The notes: generated by a model not told the origin, from the letters alone. A DNA stretch of 64,000 nt from Niallia alba (GCF_012933555.1 NZ_JABBPK010000001.1:3574001-3638000); one strand, 5' to 3'; positions 1-9,409 are shown, numbered from the stretch's first letter. A program made the numbers and translations.

Positions 1-477
1 TCCACATGTCATACATTTAGATAACTCGTATGCCCATTGGCGTTTTTTCTCTGGCATTCTTGGACCAGGCCCTAAATCATACGTTCCATCGATTGGAATC
101 CATGCTTTGACTTTCTTTAAGCTATCAAACATGCGGCTTCGATCTACTTGGAGATCGCGGACAACAGGGAATGTTCTCATTGGTTCCAAACGAATCGGTT
201 GTTCTAATTGATCAATTAGAGCTGTACAGGATTGTCTAGGCTTTCCATTTATGACCATTGAACATGCCCCACATACTTCTTCTAAACAGTTCATATCCCA
301 AGAAACTGGAGATGTTTTTTCTCCCTTGGTTGTTACAGGATTTCTGCGAATTTCCATTAGGGCAGAAATCACATTCATATTAGGTCGATATGGCAAAGTG
401 AATTCTTCTACATAAGATGGTGAATTAGGGTCATCTTGTCTTGCAATTTGAAAAGTAACTGTTTTTTGTTCCCCCAT
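1..477 (-). CDS. sdhB: Succinate dehydrogenase iron-sulfur subunit, 3' part cut by window edge
   Basis: I translated 159 codons from the ATG at 477. They give the N-terminal 2Fe-2S domain of SdhB, with Cys residues in CLEEVCGACSM and a later SC, and run into CMTCG, the first cysteines of the C-terminal cluster domain, where the window ends. SdhB carries electrons from the FAD of SdhA to menaquinone at the cytochrome subunit on the inner face of the membrane. The start codon is one base after the sdhA stop (479-481), so the two are almost certainly translationally coupled in an sdhCAB operon. The remaining part, with the 3Fe-4S and 4Fe-4S ligands, is outside the window. Confidence 0.97.
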   Translation of the reverse strand, partial: MGEQKTVTFQIARQDDPNSPSYVEEFTLPYRPNMNVISALMEIRRNPVTTKGEKTSPVSWDMNCLEEVCGACSMVINGKPRQSCTALIDQLEQPIRLEPMRTFPVVRDLQVDRSRMFDSLKKVKAWIPIDGTYDLGPGPRMPEKKRQWAYELSKCMTCG

Positions 478-478
478 T

Positions 479-2242
479 TTATTTCACTCCCTCTTTTTGC
501 TTTGAATAATCTCTTTTTCTAGGTTTGATTAATGAAGTATCGACTTCTTGATAATGGAGATCAGGAGCCTTATCTTCCCCAACAAATTTAGCCATTGTTG
601 TTTTTAAGAAATCCTCGTCATTTCTTTCTGGGAATTCTGGTTTATAGTGCGCTCCACGGCTTTCGTTTCGATTGTATGCACCGAGTGTGATAACACGTGC
701 AAGATGAAGCATATTCTGTAATTGACGAGTGAATACTGCCCCTTGGTTAGACCATTTTGCTGTATCATTAATATTAATATGTTTATATCGCTCTAACAGC
801 TCTTGAATTTTATCGTCTGTTGCTAATAATTTATCGTTGTAACGAACAACTGTAACATTATCGGTCATCCATTCTCCTAATTCCTTATGTAGAACATAAG
901 CATTTTCTGTTCCATCCATTTTCATAATATCCTGCCATTTAGATTCTTCTTCTTTAATAGCGGAATCATATAAGGAAGTAGATAAATCTTCTGCACTTTT
1001 GCTTAATCCACTTATATATTTAACTGCATTCGGGCCTACAACCATTCCACCATAAATCGCTGAAAGTAAGCTGTTTGCTCCTAAACGGTTTGCTCCATGC
1101 TGAGAGTAATCACATTCTCCTGCTGCAAATAGACCTGGAATATTGGTCATTTGATCATAATCCACCCATAATCCCCCCATTGAGTAATGAACTGCAGGGA
1201 AAATTTTCATCGGAAGTTTACGTGGATCTTCGCCAGTGAATTTTTCGTATATCTCAATAATGCCACCTAATTTAATATCTAATTCTTTAGGATTTTTATG
1301 AGATAAGTCTAGATACACCATATTTTCCCCATTGATGCCGAGCTTTTGGTCAACACAAACATGGAAAATCTCACGTGTCGCAATATCCCTAGGCACAAGG
1401 TTTCCGTAGGCTGGATATTTCTCTTCTAAGAAATACCACGGCTTCCCATCTTTATATGTCCAGATACGTCCGCCTTCCCCACGAGCTGATTCACTCATTA
1501 AACGCAGTTTATCGTCACCAGGAATAGCAGTTGGATGAATTTGGATAAATTCCCCATTAGCATAATAGGCTCCCTGTTGATACACAACAGATGCTGCTGA
1601 ACCAGTGTTTATAATAGAGTTCGTAGATTTTCCGAAGATAATTCCAGGGCCTCCAGTTGCCATGATAACAGCATCTGCAGGGAAGGATTTAATCTCCATT
1701 GTTTTTAAGTCCTGTGCTTTAATCCCTCTACATACACCTTCTTCATCTGTGATAATACCAAGGAATTCCCAGCCTTCATACTTAACTACAAGCCCATCAA
1801 CTTCATATCTTCTAACTTGTTCATCTAAAGCATATAGAAGCTGTTGTCCTGTCGTTGCCCCAGCAAAAGCTGTTCGATGATACTGTGTTCCTCCAAAACG
1901 GCGGAAATCAAGTAACCCTTCTGGTGTACGGTTAAACATTACACCCATTCTATCCATCAAATGAATAATTCCAGGGGCTGCTTCAGCCATCGCCTTGACA
2001 GGTGGCTGGTTTGCTAAGAAATCTCCGCCATACACTGTATCGTCAAAGTGCTCCCACGGAGAATCTCCTTCCCCCTTCGTATTTACCGCTCCATTTATTC
2101 CACCTTGGGCACAAACGGAGTGTGATCTTTTTACAGGTACAAGGGAAAATAATTCTAAAGGAGTCCCTGTCTCTGCTACTTTGATTGCTGCCATTAGTCC
2201 TGCTAAACCACCGCCAACGATGATAACTTTCCCTTTCTTCAT
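479..2242 (-). CDS. sdhA: Succinate dehydrogenase flavoprotein subunit
   Basis: The protein has 587 residues, the usual length for the Bacillus enzyme. It oxidises succinate to fumarate in the TCA cycle and respiratory complex II. The N-terminus has the dinucleotide-binding IIVGGGLAGL motif. The SHSVCAQGGINGA segment contains the His (about residue 41) that carries covalent FAD in this family, and HGANRLGANSLL carries an active-site Arg. The ATG at 2242 is preceded by GGAG at good spacing. It lies 47 bp after sdhC and abuts sdhB, so it belongs to sdhCAB. Expression may be altered by the insertion sequence upstream of sdhC. Confidence 0.98.
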   Translation of the reverse strand: MKKGKVIIVGGGLAGLMAAIKVAETGTPLELFSLVPVKRSHSVCAQGGINGAVNTKGEGDSPWEHFDDTVYGGDFLANQPPVKAMAEAAPGIIHLMDRMGVMFNRTPEGLLDFRRFGGTQYHRTAFAGATTGQQLLYALDEQVRRYEVDGLVVKYEGWEFLGIITDEEGVCRGIKAQDLKTMEIKSFPADAVIMATGGPGIIFGKSTNSIINTGSAASVVYQQGAYYANGEFIQIHPTAIPGDDKLRLMSESARGEGGRIWTYKDGKPWYFLEEKYPAYGNLVPRDIATREIFHVCVDQKLGINGENMVYLDLSHKNPKELDIKLGGIIEIYEKFTGEDPRKLPMKIFPAVHYSMGGLWVDYDQMTNIPGLFAAGECDYSQHGANRLGANSLLSAIYGGMVVGPNAVKYISGLSKSAEDLSTSLYDSAIKEEESKWQDIMKMDGTENAYVLHKELGEWMTDNVTVVRYNDKLLATDDKIQELLERYKHININDTAKWSNQGAVFTRQLQNMLHLARVITLGAYNRNESRGAHYKPEFPERNDEDFLKTTMAKFVGEDKAPDLHYQEVDTSLIKPRKRDYSKQKEGVK

Positions 2243-2289
2243 AACAAACGTTCACTCCTTCATCTATTGCTCTACTAAACTACTATTTA

Positions 2290-2898
2290 TTAAACAAACG
2301 CGAATATTGCTCGTACACCTACTATTGTTAATGCAACAAATATTCCTAGCGTTACATATGTATTAATTCGTTGAGATTTAGGAGAAACAGTGATTCCCCA
2401 GCTTACACAGAATGACCACAATCCATTAGAGAAGTGGAAAATGGTTGAGATAACTCCTACTAAATAAAAAATAAGCATCCAAGGGTTTGCCAAATTTTCG
2501 CTCATCATCTCATAGTTCACTTCTTGCCCTAATTGAGCGGCTACCCTTGTTTCCCATACATGCCAAACAATAAATATTAATGTAATGATCCCTGTCACCC
2601 TTTGAATATAGAACATCCAATTTCGGAAAAATCCGTAGTTTTTAGTATTATTTTTGGCTGTAATCGCAATATAAATTCCATATATTGCATGATACAATAT
2701 CGGTAAAAATATTACAAAAATTTCTAAAAAATACCGAAAAGGTAAATGCTCCATAAAGCCAGCTGCCTTGTTAAAGGCTTCTGCGCCTCTAGTTGCAAAG
2801 TGATTGACAACTAAATGTTGGATCAAAAATACTCCCACTGGAATCACCCCTAATAAAGAGTGAAGCCTTCTGAATAAAAACTCTCGATTTGCTGCCAT
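2290..2898 (-). CDS. sdhC: Succinate dehydrogenase cytochrome b558 membrane subunit
   Basis: This 202-residue protein has five hydrophobic helices and is the diheme membrane anchor of the Gram-positive type. His28, His70, His113 and His155 fall at exactly the positions I remember as heme ligands in B. subtilis SdhC. It passes electrons to menaquinone and holds SdhA and SdhB at the membrane. The ATG is preceded by a GGGGGG ribosome site. Only 15 bases separate the start codon from the 8-bp target duplication of an insertion sequence, so the original 5' leader is interrupted just upstream of the ribosome site. First gene of sdhCAB. Confidence 0.97.
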   Translation of the reverse strand: MAANREFLFRRLHSLLGVIPVGVFLIQHLVVNHFATRGAEAFNKAAGFMEHLPFRYFLEIFVIFLPILYHAIYGIYIAITAKNNTKNYGFFRNWMFYIQRVTGIITLIFIVWHVWETRVAAQLGQEVNYEMMSENLANPWMLIFYLVGVISTIFHFSNGLWSFCVSWGITVSPKSQRINTYVTLGIFVALTIVGVRAIFAFV

Positions 2899-2913
2899 AA
2901 AATTCCCCCCTAA

Positions 2914-2921
2914 TTGATGAC
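2914..2921. repeat. Left 8-bp target-site duplication of the IS
   Basis: TTGATGAC here is repeated exactly at 4760-4767 on the other side of the insertion sequence. It marks a recent insertion into the sdhC leader. Confidence 0.85.
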
Positions 2922-3063
2922 CGTATTGTCAAAACTTTTATAGTAAATAGGTTATTAAATCCTATCTGAGAGGGCTTTATAAGCAAAAAAATTGCCACCC
3001 CCTGAATTCTAAGGATAATTGAGGTTACGACACTCTCAACAACCTAGAAAAGGAAGTGACAAT

Positions 3064-4503
3064 TTGTACCCTCAAATTATAACCTATTTATTAACTTTTA
3101 TAAACTATCAAGAACAACTAATTCGAACATTGCTTACTTTATTGATTGGTAAGAGTATGTTTGATAAGCCTACTGAACAGCCAGTAAATAAACCATATCG
3201 AAAACTTCAAGTGGACGACCTTCCGGTCATTGAAGTTCTGGAACAGCTTGATTATCGAGTTCTTCTTAGTGAATATCTAGAGAAGAACGGGAAACCACTT
3301 AAACCTGTTCAAAGGCGTAAGAATGCAAAAGTTTCCGTACCTAAATCCATGAACTGCCCAAAGTGTGGTGCTCCATCAGATTATCTTTATGCCAACAATG
3401 GAGATAAAGGCCAGTATCAATGCAAGGTGTGTACAGAGCTCTTCAGTGAAAAGAACCGTTATTCTAAGGAAGCCATCCTGAAGTGTCCTCATTGTTCCAA
3501 AACTCTCGAGAAAATAAAAGAAAGAAAAGATTTTCACGTGTTTAAGTGCAAGAACAATGACTGTTCTTATTATCAAAAGAAGCTCAATGGGATGACTTCA
3601 AAAGAAAAGAAAAGGTTCAAAAAGGACCCTCAAGCATTTAAATTAAGATACATTTTCCGTCAGTTTCATATCGATTTCCAGCCGTTATCCAAGGAATCAC
3701 CAGAACTGCCGGCCGTTGACTTATCAAAGATTTATGCATCACCACATACATTAGGATTAATCCTAACCTATCATGTAAACTATGGCCTTTCGGCCCGTAA
3801 AACAGCTGCGATTATGCAGGACGTACACGGAGTGATGATTTCACATCAGACTGTATTGAACTACGAAAATAGCGTAGCTTTATTACTTAAACCTTATGTG
3901 GATCACTATCCCTATGAACTTTCAGACCAATTCTGCGGTGATGAAACGTATATCAGAGTAAACGGTCGATGGCATTATTTATTTTTCTTTTTTGACGCCG
4001 TGAAAAAGATTATTCTTTCGTATCCGGTGTCGCCTAATCGAGACACAGCAACAGCCATTCGAGCAATTGATGAGGTCTTAATCAAGATGAAAGAGATTCC
4101 AGAAAATCTGACCTTTGTGGTAGACGGGAATCCAATCTATCTTTTAGCCCAACATTTCTTCGCTCAACATGGGATTTCATTCGATGTGAAGCAGGTCATT
4201 GGATTAACCAATGAGGACCCTGTTTCGACCGAATATAGACCACTGAAACAAATAATTGAGAGACTTAACCGCACCTTTAAGGGCAATTATCGCTCCACTC
4301 ATGGATTCGGCTCTGAACATGGTTCCATTTCATACGTCACCTTATTTACGGCCTACTTTAACTTTTTGCGTCCGCATGCCGCCTTAGAAGGAAAAGTGCC
4401 CGTAGTGAATCCAGAACTCAAGGGGCTTCCAACAATGCCAGCACGTTGGACAAAGCTCATTGGATTAGCACAACAATGGATAGTAGAACAAAGACAAGCC
4501 TAA
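3064..4503 (+). CDS. DDE-type IS transposase with zinc-ribbon N-terminal region
   Basis: About 479 residues from the TTG at 3064, which has AAAGGAAG at good spacing; an upstream in-frame TTG at 3019 would add 15 residues but has no ribosome site. The N-terminal half has two CxxC pairs (CPKCGAP...CKVCTE) and then CPHCSK with further cysteines, i.e. zinc ribbons that probably bind the IS ends. The catalytic core has CGDETYIRV, FVVDGNPIY and IIERLNRTFK, a plausible D, D, E triad in an RNase H-like fold. The sequence is intact with no frameshift. I recognise the class, not the exact IS name. Confidence 0.9.
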   Translation: MYPQIITYLLTFINYQEQLIRTLLTLLIGKSMFDKPTEQPVNKPYRKLQVDDLPVIEVLEQLDYRVLLSEYLEKNGKPLKPVQRRKNAKVSVPKSMNCPKCGAPSDYLYANNGDKGQYQCKVCTELFSEKNRYSKEAILKCPHCSKTLEKIKERKDFHVFKCKNNDCSYYQKKLNGMTSKEKKRFKKDPQAFKLRYIFRQFHIDFQPLSKESPELPAVDLSKIYASPHTLGLILTYHVNYGLSARKTAAIMQDVHGVMISHQTVLNYENSVALLLKPYVDHYPYELSDQFCGDETYIRVNGRWHYLFFFFDAVKKIILSYPVSPNRDTATAIRAIDEVLIKMKEIPENLTFVVDGNPIYLLAQHFFAQHGISFDVKQVIGLTNEDPVSTEYRPLKQIIERLNRTFKGNYRSTHGFGSEHGSISYVTLFTAYFNFLRPHAALEGKVPVVNPELKGLPTMPARWTKLIGLAQQWIVEQRQA

Positions 4504-4553
4504 CTTTTTGTTTAGCTGAGCCCTTAAGCTAATTCAGCAATCGGCGGAGCGAA

Positions 4554-4679
4554 CTCTTGACAAACCGAACTTGCCAATGGTTTAAAATGGAAACAACCAA
4601 GGGCTTATTTGGTATGCCTTCTTTTGTTCCCTTCGCCCTTGTTAAACAATCCTCAAACCATTGGCGTGTTTGTCAAGAG
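4554..4679. repeat. Long inverted repeat in the IS right end
   Basis: CTCTTGACAAAC (4554-4565) and GCCAATGGTTT (4573-4583) are mirrored by AAACCATTGGC (4655-4665) and GTTTGTCAAGAG (4668-4679), with shorter nested complementary stretches (AAGGGC and GCCCTT) inside. The transcript could fold into one long hairpin. It lies downstream of the transposase and inside the IS, so it is part of the element. No T-run follows, so it is not a simple terminator. Confidence 0.75.
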
Positions 4680-4759
4680 CGATTGCGGCGCATCTCCATC
4701 CAGTAAATAGGAGAGAAACTAACCCTTTAGGTAGTTTTCATAAATCTTTTGACACTACC

Positions 4760-4767
4760 TTGATGAC
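4760..4767. repeat. Right 8-bp target-site duplication of the IS
   Basis: Exact second copy of TTGATGAC, matching 2914-2921. Confidence 0.85.
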
Positions 4768-4830
4768 ATACTCCCTTTGCCTCTAAAGCGATAACAAAAC
4801 CAAAAATTCTTACAATTTAGTGACAATTTA

Positions 4831-4859
4831 ATTGTACTCTTAAAAAAAAATGCGGTCAA
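4831..4859 (-). promoter_or_regulatory. Probable native sdhCAB promoter, now cut off by the IS
   Basis: On the minus strand TTGACC (4859-4854), a 17-base spacer and TACAAT (4836-4831) make a strong sigma-A promoter reading toward sdhC. Start of transcription would be near 4824, about 57 bases before the IS insertion point. Removing the IS and one duplication would restore a leader of roughly 75 bases before the sdhC ATG. The rest of 4860-5310 is AT-rich; I see no further gene in it. Confidence 0.65.
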
Positions 4860-5310
4860 GAAAACGGATACATTAAATAAATTTTCTTTCGCTTTTTTTC
4901 TATTTATATGTGAAAAAAAGTAAAAATTTCCTCCTTTCTATTATTCGCATAAATTTATCACGCAAATCAAATAATAGAATTATCACCAAAAGCTTTTATA
5001 CTTAACGGTAACATTGTAAATCCCTAAAGTTTTAAACAACTTAGAATATTGTGTAATTACAAACTACATTGTCCTTGTAAGTACTTTTTAAACTTTCTAA
5101 TTTAAATATCATTCGTTTTTCTTATGATTTTTTTCCGTTTTTACAGTATACTATTTAGACAATATATTTTATTCTATTTTATTTGGAATCCATTCTTCTT
5201 CCTAAACAATGGTATGGAATTACCGTGAATACTTAAAATGGTTACTTTTTTTAGAAGATAATTCTTGTAATTAAGTGAATATAATAGAATGGTAGAAAGA
5301 GGAGAGCATA

Positions 5311-5772
5311 TTGAGTGATTTAACATCCGTAGAAGAAAAAACACAAGTGGAAACTGACCCACTTACTGTTCCCGCATATGGATACGAATTAATTCGAGAA
5401 ATACTTATCCCAGAATTATTAGGTCGAGATACTCCTGACCTATTGTATTGGGCAGGTAAACGTATTGCTCGATTATTTCCTTTACATGCAATAGAAGAAG
5501 CTTATACCTTTTTTCAAAAAGTCGGATGGGGAAATTTAGAAGTAGTTAAACAAACAAAAAATGAAATTACTTATCAATTATCCAGTGATCTTATCGAAAA
5601 AAGATTAAAAGAAAAAGGGAAATGTACATTTCAACTTGAAGCTGGTTATTTAGCACAGCAATATGAACAAACGAAAAAAGTTATTGCTGAGGCCTTTGAA
5701 GACCCAAAAAGAAAAGATAAAAAAATAACCATTACGGTTCGTTGGGATAGTAAAGATCCAGTAGTAGAATAA
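5311..5772 (+). CDS. yslB: YslB family protein (DUF2507)
   Basis: A 153-residue soluble protein that I recognise as YslB, from its sequence and its place next to sdhC in Bacillus. Family members belong to DUF2507, which I recall as having a V4R-like fold; no biochemical role is established that I know of. The start is a TTG at 5311 with GAGGAGA five bases upstream. It is divergent from sdhCAB and ends in a strong hairpin terminator shared with the converging chemoreceptor gene. Confidence 0.88.
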   Translation: MSDLTSVEEKTQVETDPLTVPAYGYELIREILIPELLGRDTPDLLYWAGKRIARLFPLHAIEEAYTFFQKVGWGNLEVVKQTKNEITYQLSSDLIEKRLKEKGKCTFQLEAGYLAQQYEQTKKVIAEAFEDPKRKDKKITITVRWDSKDPVVE

Positions 5773-5777
5773 AGAGA

Positions 5778-5837
5778 TGACTCCATATGACGAAAGGAAT
5801 TTTTTATTAGTTCCTTGTTGCCATATGGAGTTTTTTT
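5778..5837. terminator. Bidirectional terminator between yslB and the chemoreceptor gene
   Basis: ACTCCATATG (5780-5789) pairs with CATATGGAGT (5822-5831), with an inner AAGGAA/TTCCTT stem, followed by a run of T. The chemoreceptor stop codon overlaps the T-run. Confidence 0.85.
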
Positions 5838-7851
5838 AAATAGTAAATGTATTTATCTTTTCTTGAAGTTCGACAGCTACATCTGATAATGAGCTGGCTG
5901 CTGCTTTTATTTCCTGCATTGCGGCTAATTGTTCTTCTGTTGAACTTGCCATTTCCTCTGAGTAAGCTGCATTCTCGCTTGAAATAGTTAATAATTCATT
6001 GGCTGATACACTTACAGCTTGTACCTGCTCTGCTATTTGATTAGACAGGTTAGCAACTTCCGTCATTTGTGGTGAGATAGTTTTTACGCGCTGAATAATA
6101 CCATTAAAAGCTTCTGTCGTTTGCTTTGATGCCAATATTCCATTTTGAACACTTTTCGTAACTGCCCCCATCCCTTCGACGGTCGTTTTTGTATTCATAA
6201 GAATGTTTGTAATAATATCACCGATTTCTTGCGCAGATTGTTCGGACTGCTTGGCAAGTTTTCCAACTTCCGTCGCAACTACGGCAAATCCTTTTCCATG
6301 CTCTCCTGCTCTTGCTGCTTCTATTGCAGCATTTAAGGCAAGCAAATTAGTTTGGTTAGCTATGCCACTAATAGTCTCTACAATAGATTCTATTTCTTGC
6401 GAGCGTTCTTGTAAGGACAGTATTTGCTGGTTCGATGATTCCACCGAATGATAAATTTCATTCATCTGGCTCAGCGTATTGTTTACTGTATTCTCTCCTT
6501 CTTGCGCCTGTATGACCGTCTCATTTGTCAATGTGGAAACAATTTTTGCACTTTCAGCAACTTTGTTAATATGATTCTCTATGTCCTTTAATGCATTAGT
6601 ATTCTTTGTTAAATTATCTTTTTGCATTTCAGCCTTACTTGCTACTTCTTCCAATGCCCCAGCAACGTATTCAGATGCTGAAGCTGTTTGATCCGAGCTT
6701 GCAAGCAATTGCTCAGAAGAAGCTGCAACATGTTCCGATTTTTCATTTACATCTTTTATAATATTATGTAGATTTTCAGCCATATTCTTTAATGCTAGAG
6801 CTACTTGGCCAATTTCATCTTCTCTAAGAATGTCTACTTTCTCTGTTAAATTTCCTTCACTCATTTTTATTGCTGATTCCTTTAATTTGTTTAATGGTTT
6901 AATAAAAGAATTGATAAGTATGAATATAAAGAAACCGCTCACTAATAGAGAGACCACTATTACTAAAACTGTTTGATATAGTATAGGAAAAGTCATATCA
7001 TTAATTTCTGATTTATCTACAACGCCAGCGAGTTTCCAGCCCACTGTTTCATTGGTTATATATTGCATAATATATTTATTTCCACCGTCAGTTAGATCGA
7101 TACTTCCCTCGTTTTTGTCAAACATTTGATTGAACACAGACTGTTTCGCAGTTGTACCTGCTTCTTCTTTAGGATGAACGATATATTTTTTATCTTGATT
7201 GAAAATAATGATAAAGCCTTTATCTCCTATTTTCACATTTGAAACTAAGCTTTTTATTCGCTCTAAGCTTACTTCCATCCCTACTACACCTTTTTTATCC
7301 TCCGTCTGCTTTGAAACTGCAACAACTAAACTGCCTGTGGCAATTGATGTATAAGGACTAGAAACATAAACAGCCCCTTCTTTTTCCATCCCGTTTGTAT
7401 ACCATGCATCTTTCCTTGGATCATAGCCTTTACCAAGAATGCTATTAGGAGATTGGATGAGTGTTCCTGCTTTCGAACCAAAGAAAACGCTCTCAATTTC
7501 TGGGTTCAATTCCATGTATTTATCAAATTCTGTCCTTACCGTCGTGTTGCTTTCTTCTGATTGTTCATCAAATTTAATTTTCTCCGAATAAATAACCGTT
7601 TGATAAATACTGGTACCTAATGTATTTCTAATGATATTGTCCACAATTTTCACATTTTCATGGGAAGTGTTTAAAAATTGATTTTCCATTTCATTTCTCG
7701 CTTTTATATAAGAAAACGTGCTTATAATTAAACTTGGAATAATTAAAATTAGGGCAAAAGAAATAATCATTTTTGTTTTTAACTTAATCTTAAATCTTTT
7801 TGAACTGTTTTTTGTAGTTCTATTTACTCTATCCCAAATCTTCATCTTCAT
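5836..7851 (-). CDS. Methyl-accepting chemotaxis protein, double-Cache sensor
   Basis: A 671-residue transmembrane chemoreceptor. A first membrane helix is at about 27-47, a long extracellular dCache-type ligand domain at about 50-285, a second helix at about 288-312, a HAMP linker at about 313-365, and then the cytoplasmic coiled-coil signalling domain. The hairpin tip reads [20 protein letters not shown], the CheA/CheW contact site of all such receptors. The sensor has DPRKDAWY, like the amino-acid-binding dCache motif, but the usual later acidic residue seems to be Ser (PYTSIATG), so the ligand is uncertain. AAGGAGG precedes the ATG. It is a stand-alone gene inserted between yslB and lysC, with no other chemotaxis genes nearby. 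Confidence 0.95.
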   Translation of the reverse strand: MKMKIWDRVNRTTKNSSKRFKIKLKTKMIISFALILIIPSLIISTFSYIKARNEMENQFLNTSHENVKIVDNIIRNTLGTSIYQTVIYSEKIKFDEQSEESNTTVRTEFDKYMELNPEIESVFFGSKAGTLIQSPNSILGKGYDPRKDAWYTNGMEKEGAVYVSSPYTSIATGSLVVAVSKQTEDKKGVVGMEVSLERIKSLVSNVKIGDKGFIIIFNQDKKYIVHPKEEAGTTAKQSVFNQMFDKNEGSIDLTDGGNKYIMQYITNETVGWKLAGVVDKSEINDMTFPILYQTVLVIVVSLLVSGFFIFILINSFIKPLNKLKESAIKMSEGNLTEKVDILREDEIGQVALALKNMAENLHNIIKDVNEKSEHVAASSEQLLASSDQTASASEYVAGALEEVASKAEMQKDNLTKNTNALKDIENHINKVAESAKIVSTLTNETVIQAQEGENTVNNTLSQMNEIYHSVESSNQQILSLQERSQEIESIVETISGIANQTNLLALNAAIEAARAGEHGKGFAVVATEVGKLAKQSEQSAQEIGDIITNILMNTKTTVEGMGAVTKSVQNGILASKQTTEAFNGIIQRVKTISPQMTEVANLSNQIAEQVQAVSVSANELLTISSENAAYSEEMASSTEEQLAAMQEIKAAASSLSDVAVELQEKINTFTI

Positions 7852-8004
7852 ATCAGGACCTCCTTTATAGTAAAATATTCCTCTTTTCCTATCTTACCAT
7901 ACAAATTAAGCGTTTTCATAAAAATTATTTTGTTTTTAATTTTTGAAAATCCCTTAAATCTCGTCTATCAATATAGAATGGAAATTAAAACGCATTTCTA
8001 AAAG

Positions 8005-8053
8005 AAAAAGCCCCTTCTTCTATGCTTTTACTTTTAGAAGGAAGGGGCTTTTT
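8005..8053. terminator. Terminator downstream of lysC
   Basis: AAGCCCCTTCTTCT (8008-8021) pairs with AGAAGGAAGGGGCTT (8036-8050), with T-runs on both sides depending on strand. It ends lysC. The 7852-8004 stretch should hold the chemoreceptor promoter, but I see no convincing hexamers. Confidence 0.85.
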
Positions 8054-8060
8054 GTCTTAA

Positions 8061-8555
8061 TTATGCATTCACAGGTAGTTTAGCCAATTCAAACGCATCG
8101 TGTAATGTTTCTACTGCTTTCACCATATTCTCTTTTTCAATCACAGTAGATACTTTAATTTCTGATGTGCTTACCATCTTAATAACAATTTCTTCAGTTG
8201 ATAATACTTTAAACATTTCTGCTGCTACGCCAGGATTAGAAATCATTCCAGAACCTACAATCGATACTTTTGCTAATCCTTGTTCTGAAGTGACTTTATC
8301 ATATCCTAATTCGGCTTTATTTTCTTCTAACACTTTCAATGTTTCTTCTAAATCACTATCTTTAATTGAAAAAGATAGGTTAGTCAACTGATCATTTGTT
8401 AAACTTTGAATAATGATATCTACATTTATATGATGGGATGCAAGTGTTGTAAAAATAGTAGAAAGACTTGTTAGCGGATTTCTTAATCCAAATACCGTAA
8501 CACTCGTAATATTATCTTCAAACGCAACTCCACGTACGACTAAATTTTGTTCCAT
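8061..8555 (-). other. lysC: Internal translation start for the aspartokinase beta subunit
   Basis: The in-frame ATG at 8555 (MEQNLVVRG) is preceded by GAGGAGGAAG, a near-perfect ribosome site seven to eight bases upstream, inside lysC codons for IIEEEVS. It would make a 164-residue protein of the two ACT domains. B. subtilis LysC is known to be an alpha2beta2 enzyme with beta made from such an internal start at the same motif. Confidence 0.8.
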
Positions 8556-9296
8556 TGAAACTTCCTCCTCGATGATCGTTCCTTCTTCTTGTTCCATACT
8601 TGAGCGAACCACTAATGGCACTTGGTAGTTTTTTGCATATTCTACTGCTCTTGGATGCAAAACGCCTGCCCCTAAATTAGCTAGTTCCAACATTTCGTCA
8701 TAGGAAATCGCTAATAGTTTTCGCGCATTCTTCACAAAACGAGGATCGGTTGTAAAAACGCCTGTTACATCTGTATAGATATCACATTTTTCCGCTTTTA
8801 ACGCTGCTGCAATAGCAACTGCCGTAGTATCTGAACCACCACGTCCAAGGGTTGTTATATCCCCTGTTTCTGTGACTCCTTGAAACCCAGCAACTACAAC
8901 TACTTTTCCCTGTTGTAATTGTCCTTGCACTTTTTCCGTTTGAATATTTAATATTCGTGCATTGCCATGGACATCCTCTGTTTCTATTCCCGCTTGCCAG
9001 CCGGTATAAGAAATAGCCTCTACTCCTTTTGCCTGTAAAGCCATAGACAGTAGACTTATAGTAATCTGCTCCCCAGTGGAAAGTAATACATCCATTTCTC
9101 GTTTAGATGGCTTTTGATTTATCTCATTCGCTAGTGTTACAAGAGAATCTGTTGTTTTTCCCATAGCAGACACAACCACTACTACATCATTACCACGATT
9201 CTTTTCCTCGATTACTCTTTCTGCTACATGTAGAATTCTTTCTGCGCTGCCTACTGAAGTTCCACCAAACTTTTGTACAACTAATCCCAAAGTCAT
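8061..9296 (-). CDS. lysC: Lysine-sensitive aspartokinase II (alpha and beta from one gene)
   Basis: A 411-residue aspartate kinase, the first step from aspartate to lysine, diaminopimelate, threonine and methionine. The kinase domain (about 1-240) has VQKFGGTSVGSAERI and GRGGSDTTAVAIAAAL. Two ACT domains follow (about 260-405), which bind the feedback amino acid. A lysine riboswitch lies directly upstream. As in B. subtilis, an internal start makes a separate beta subunit of the ACT domains (8061-8555). Diaminopimelate links this gene to cell wall and spore cortex. Monocistronic, between a riboswitch and a strong terminator. Confidence 0.97.
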   Translation of the reverse strand: MTLGLVVQKFGGTSVGSAERILHVAERVIEEKNRGNDVVVVVSAMGKTTDSLVTLANEINQKPSKREMDVLLSTGEQITISLLSMALQAKGVEAISYTGWQAGIETEDVHGNARILNIQTEKVQGQLQQGKVVVVAGFQGVTETGDITTLGRGGSDTTAVAIAAALKAEKCDIYTDVTGVFTTDPRFVKNARKLLAISYDEMLELANLGAGVLHPRAVEYAKNYQVPLVVRSSMEQEEGTIIEEEVSMEQNLVVRGVAFEDNITSVTVFGLRNPLTSLSTIFTTLASHHINVDIIIQSLTNDQLTNLSFSIKDSDLEETLKVLEENKAELGYDKVTSEQGLAKVSIVGSGMISNPGVAAEMFKVLSTEEIVIKMVSTSEIKVSTVIEKENMVKAVETLHDAFELAKLPVNA

Positions 9297-9409
9297 TCCC
9301 TACCTTCTTGTAATCTTAGAGGTTTCTTTTTATTTCCCCTTGCTTTTCTTTTATGTATTACTATTTTCTCTGTGGCAAACTGAAATAACGAAAAAATAGA
9401 TGAAGACAA

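Larger units (their letters stand above)
2922..4759 (+). mobile_element. Complete insertion sequence, DDE type, 1838 bp
   Basis: The ends form an imperfect inverted repeat. Left starts cGTAtTGTCAAAA and the reverse complement of the right end starts gGTAgTGTCAAAA, with TTTAT also shared a few bases further in. The element is flanked by an exact 8-bp duplication TTGATGAC (2914-2921 and 4760-4767). It carries one intact transposase gene and about 255 bp of non-coding right end with a large inverted repeat. The 8-bp duplication and the DDE core suggest something near the IS6 family, but I could not assign the family. The intact ORF and exact duplication argue for a recent, possibly active insertion. 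It sits between the sdhCAB promoter and the sdhC start codon. Confidence 0.85.

Noticed and set aside
2922-2970. Complete outward promoter for sdhCAB in the IS left end
   Set aside because: TTGACA is present in the end, but the base positions 16-18 further on are G-rich with no -10; only a weak internal TACTAT remains.
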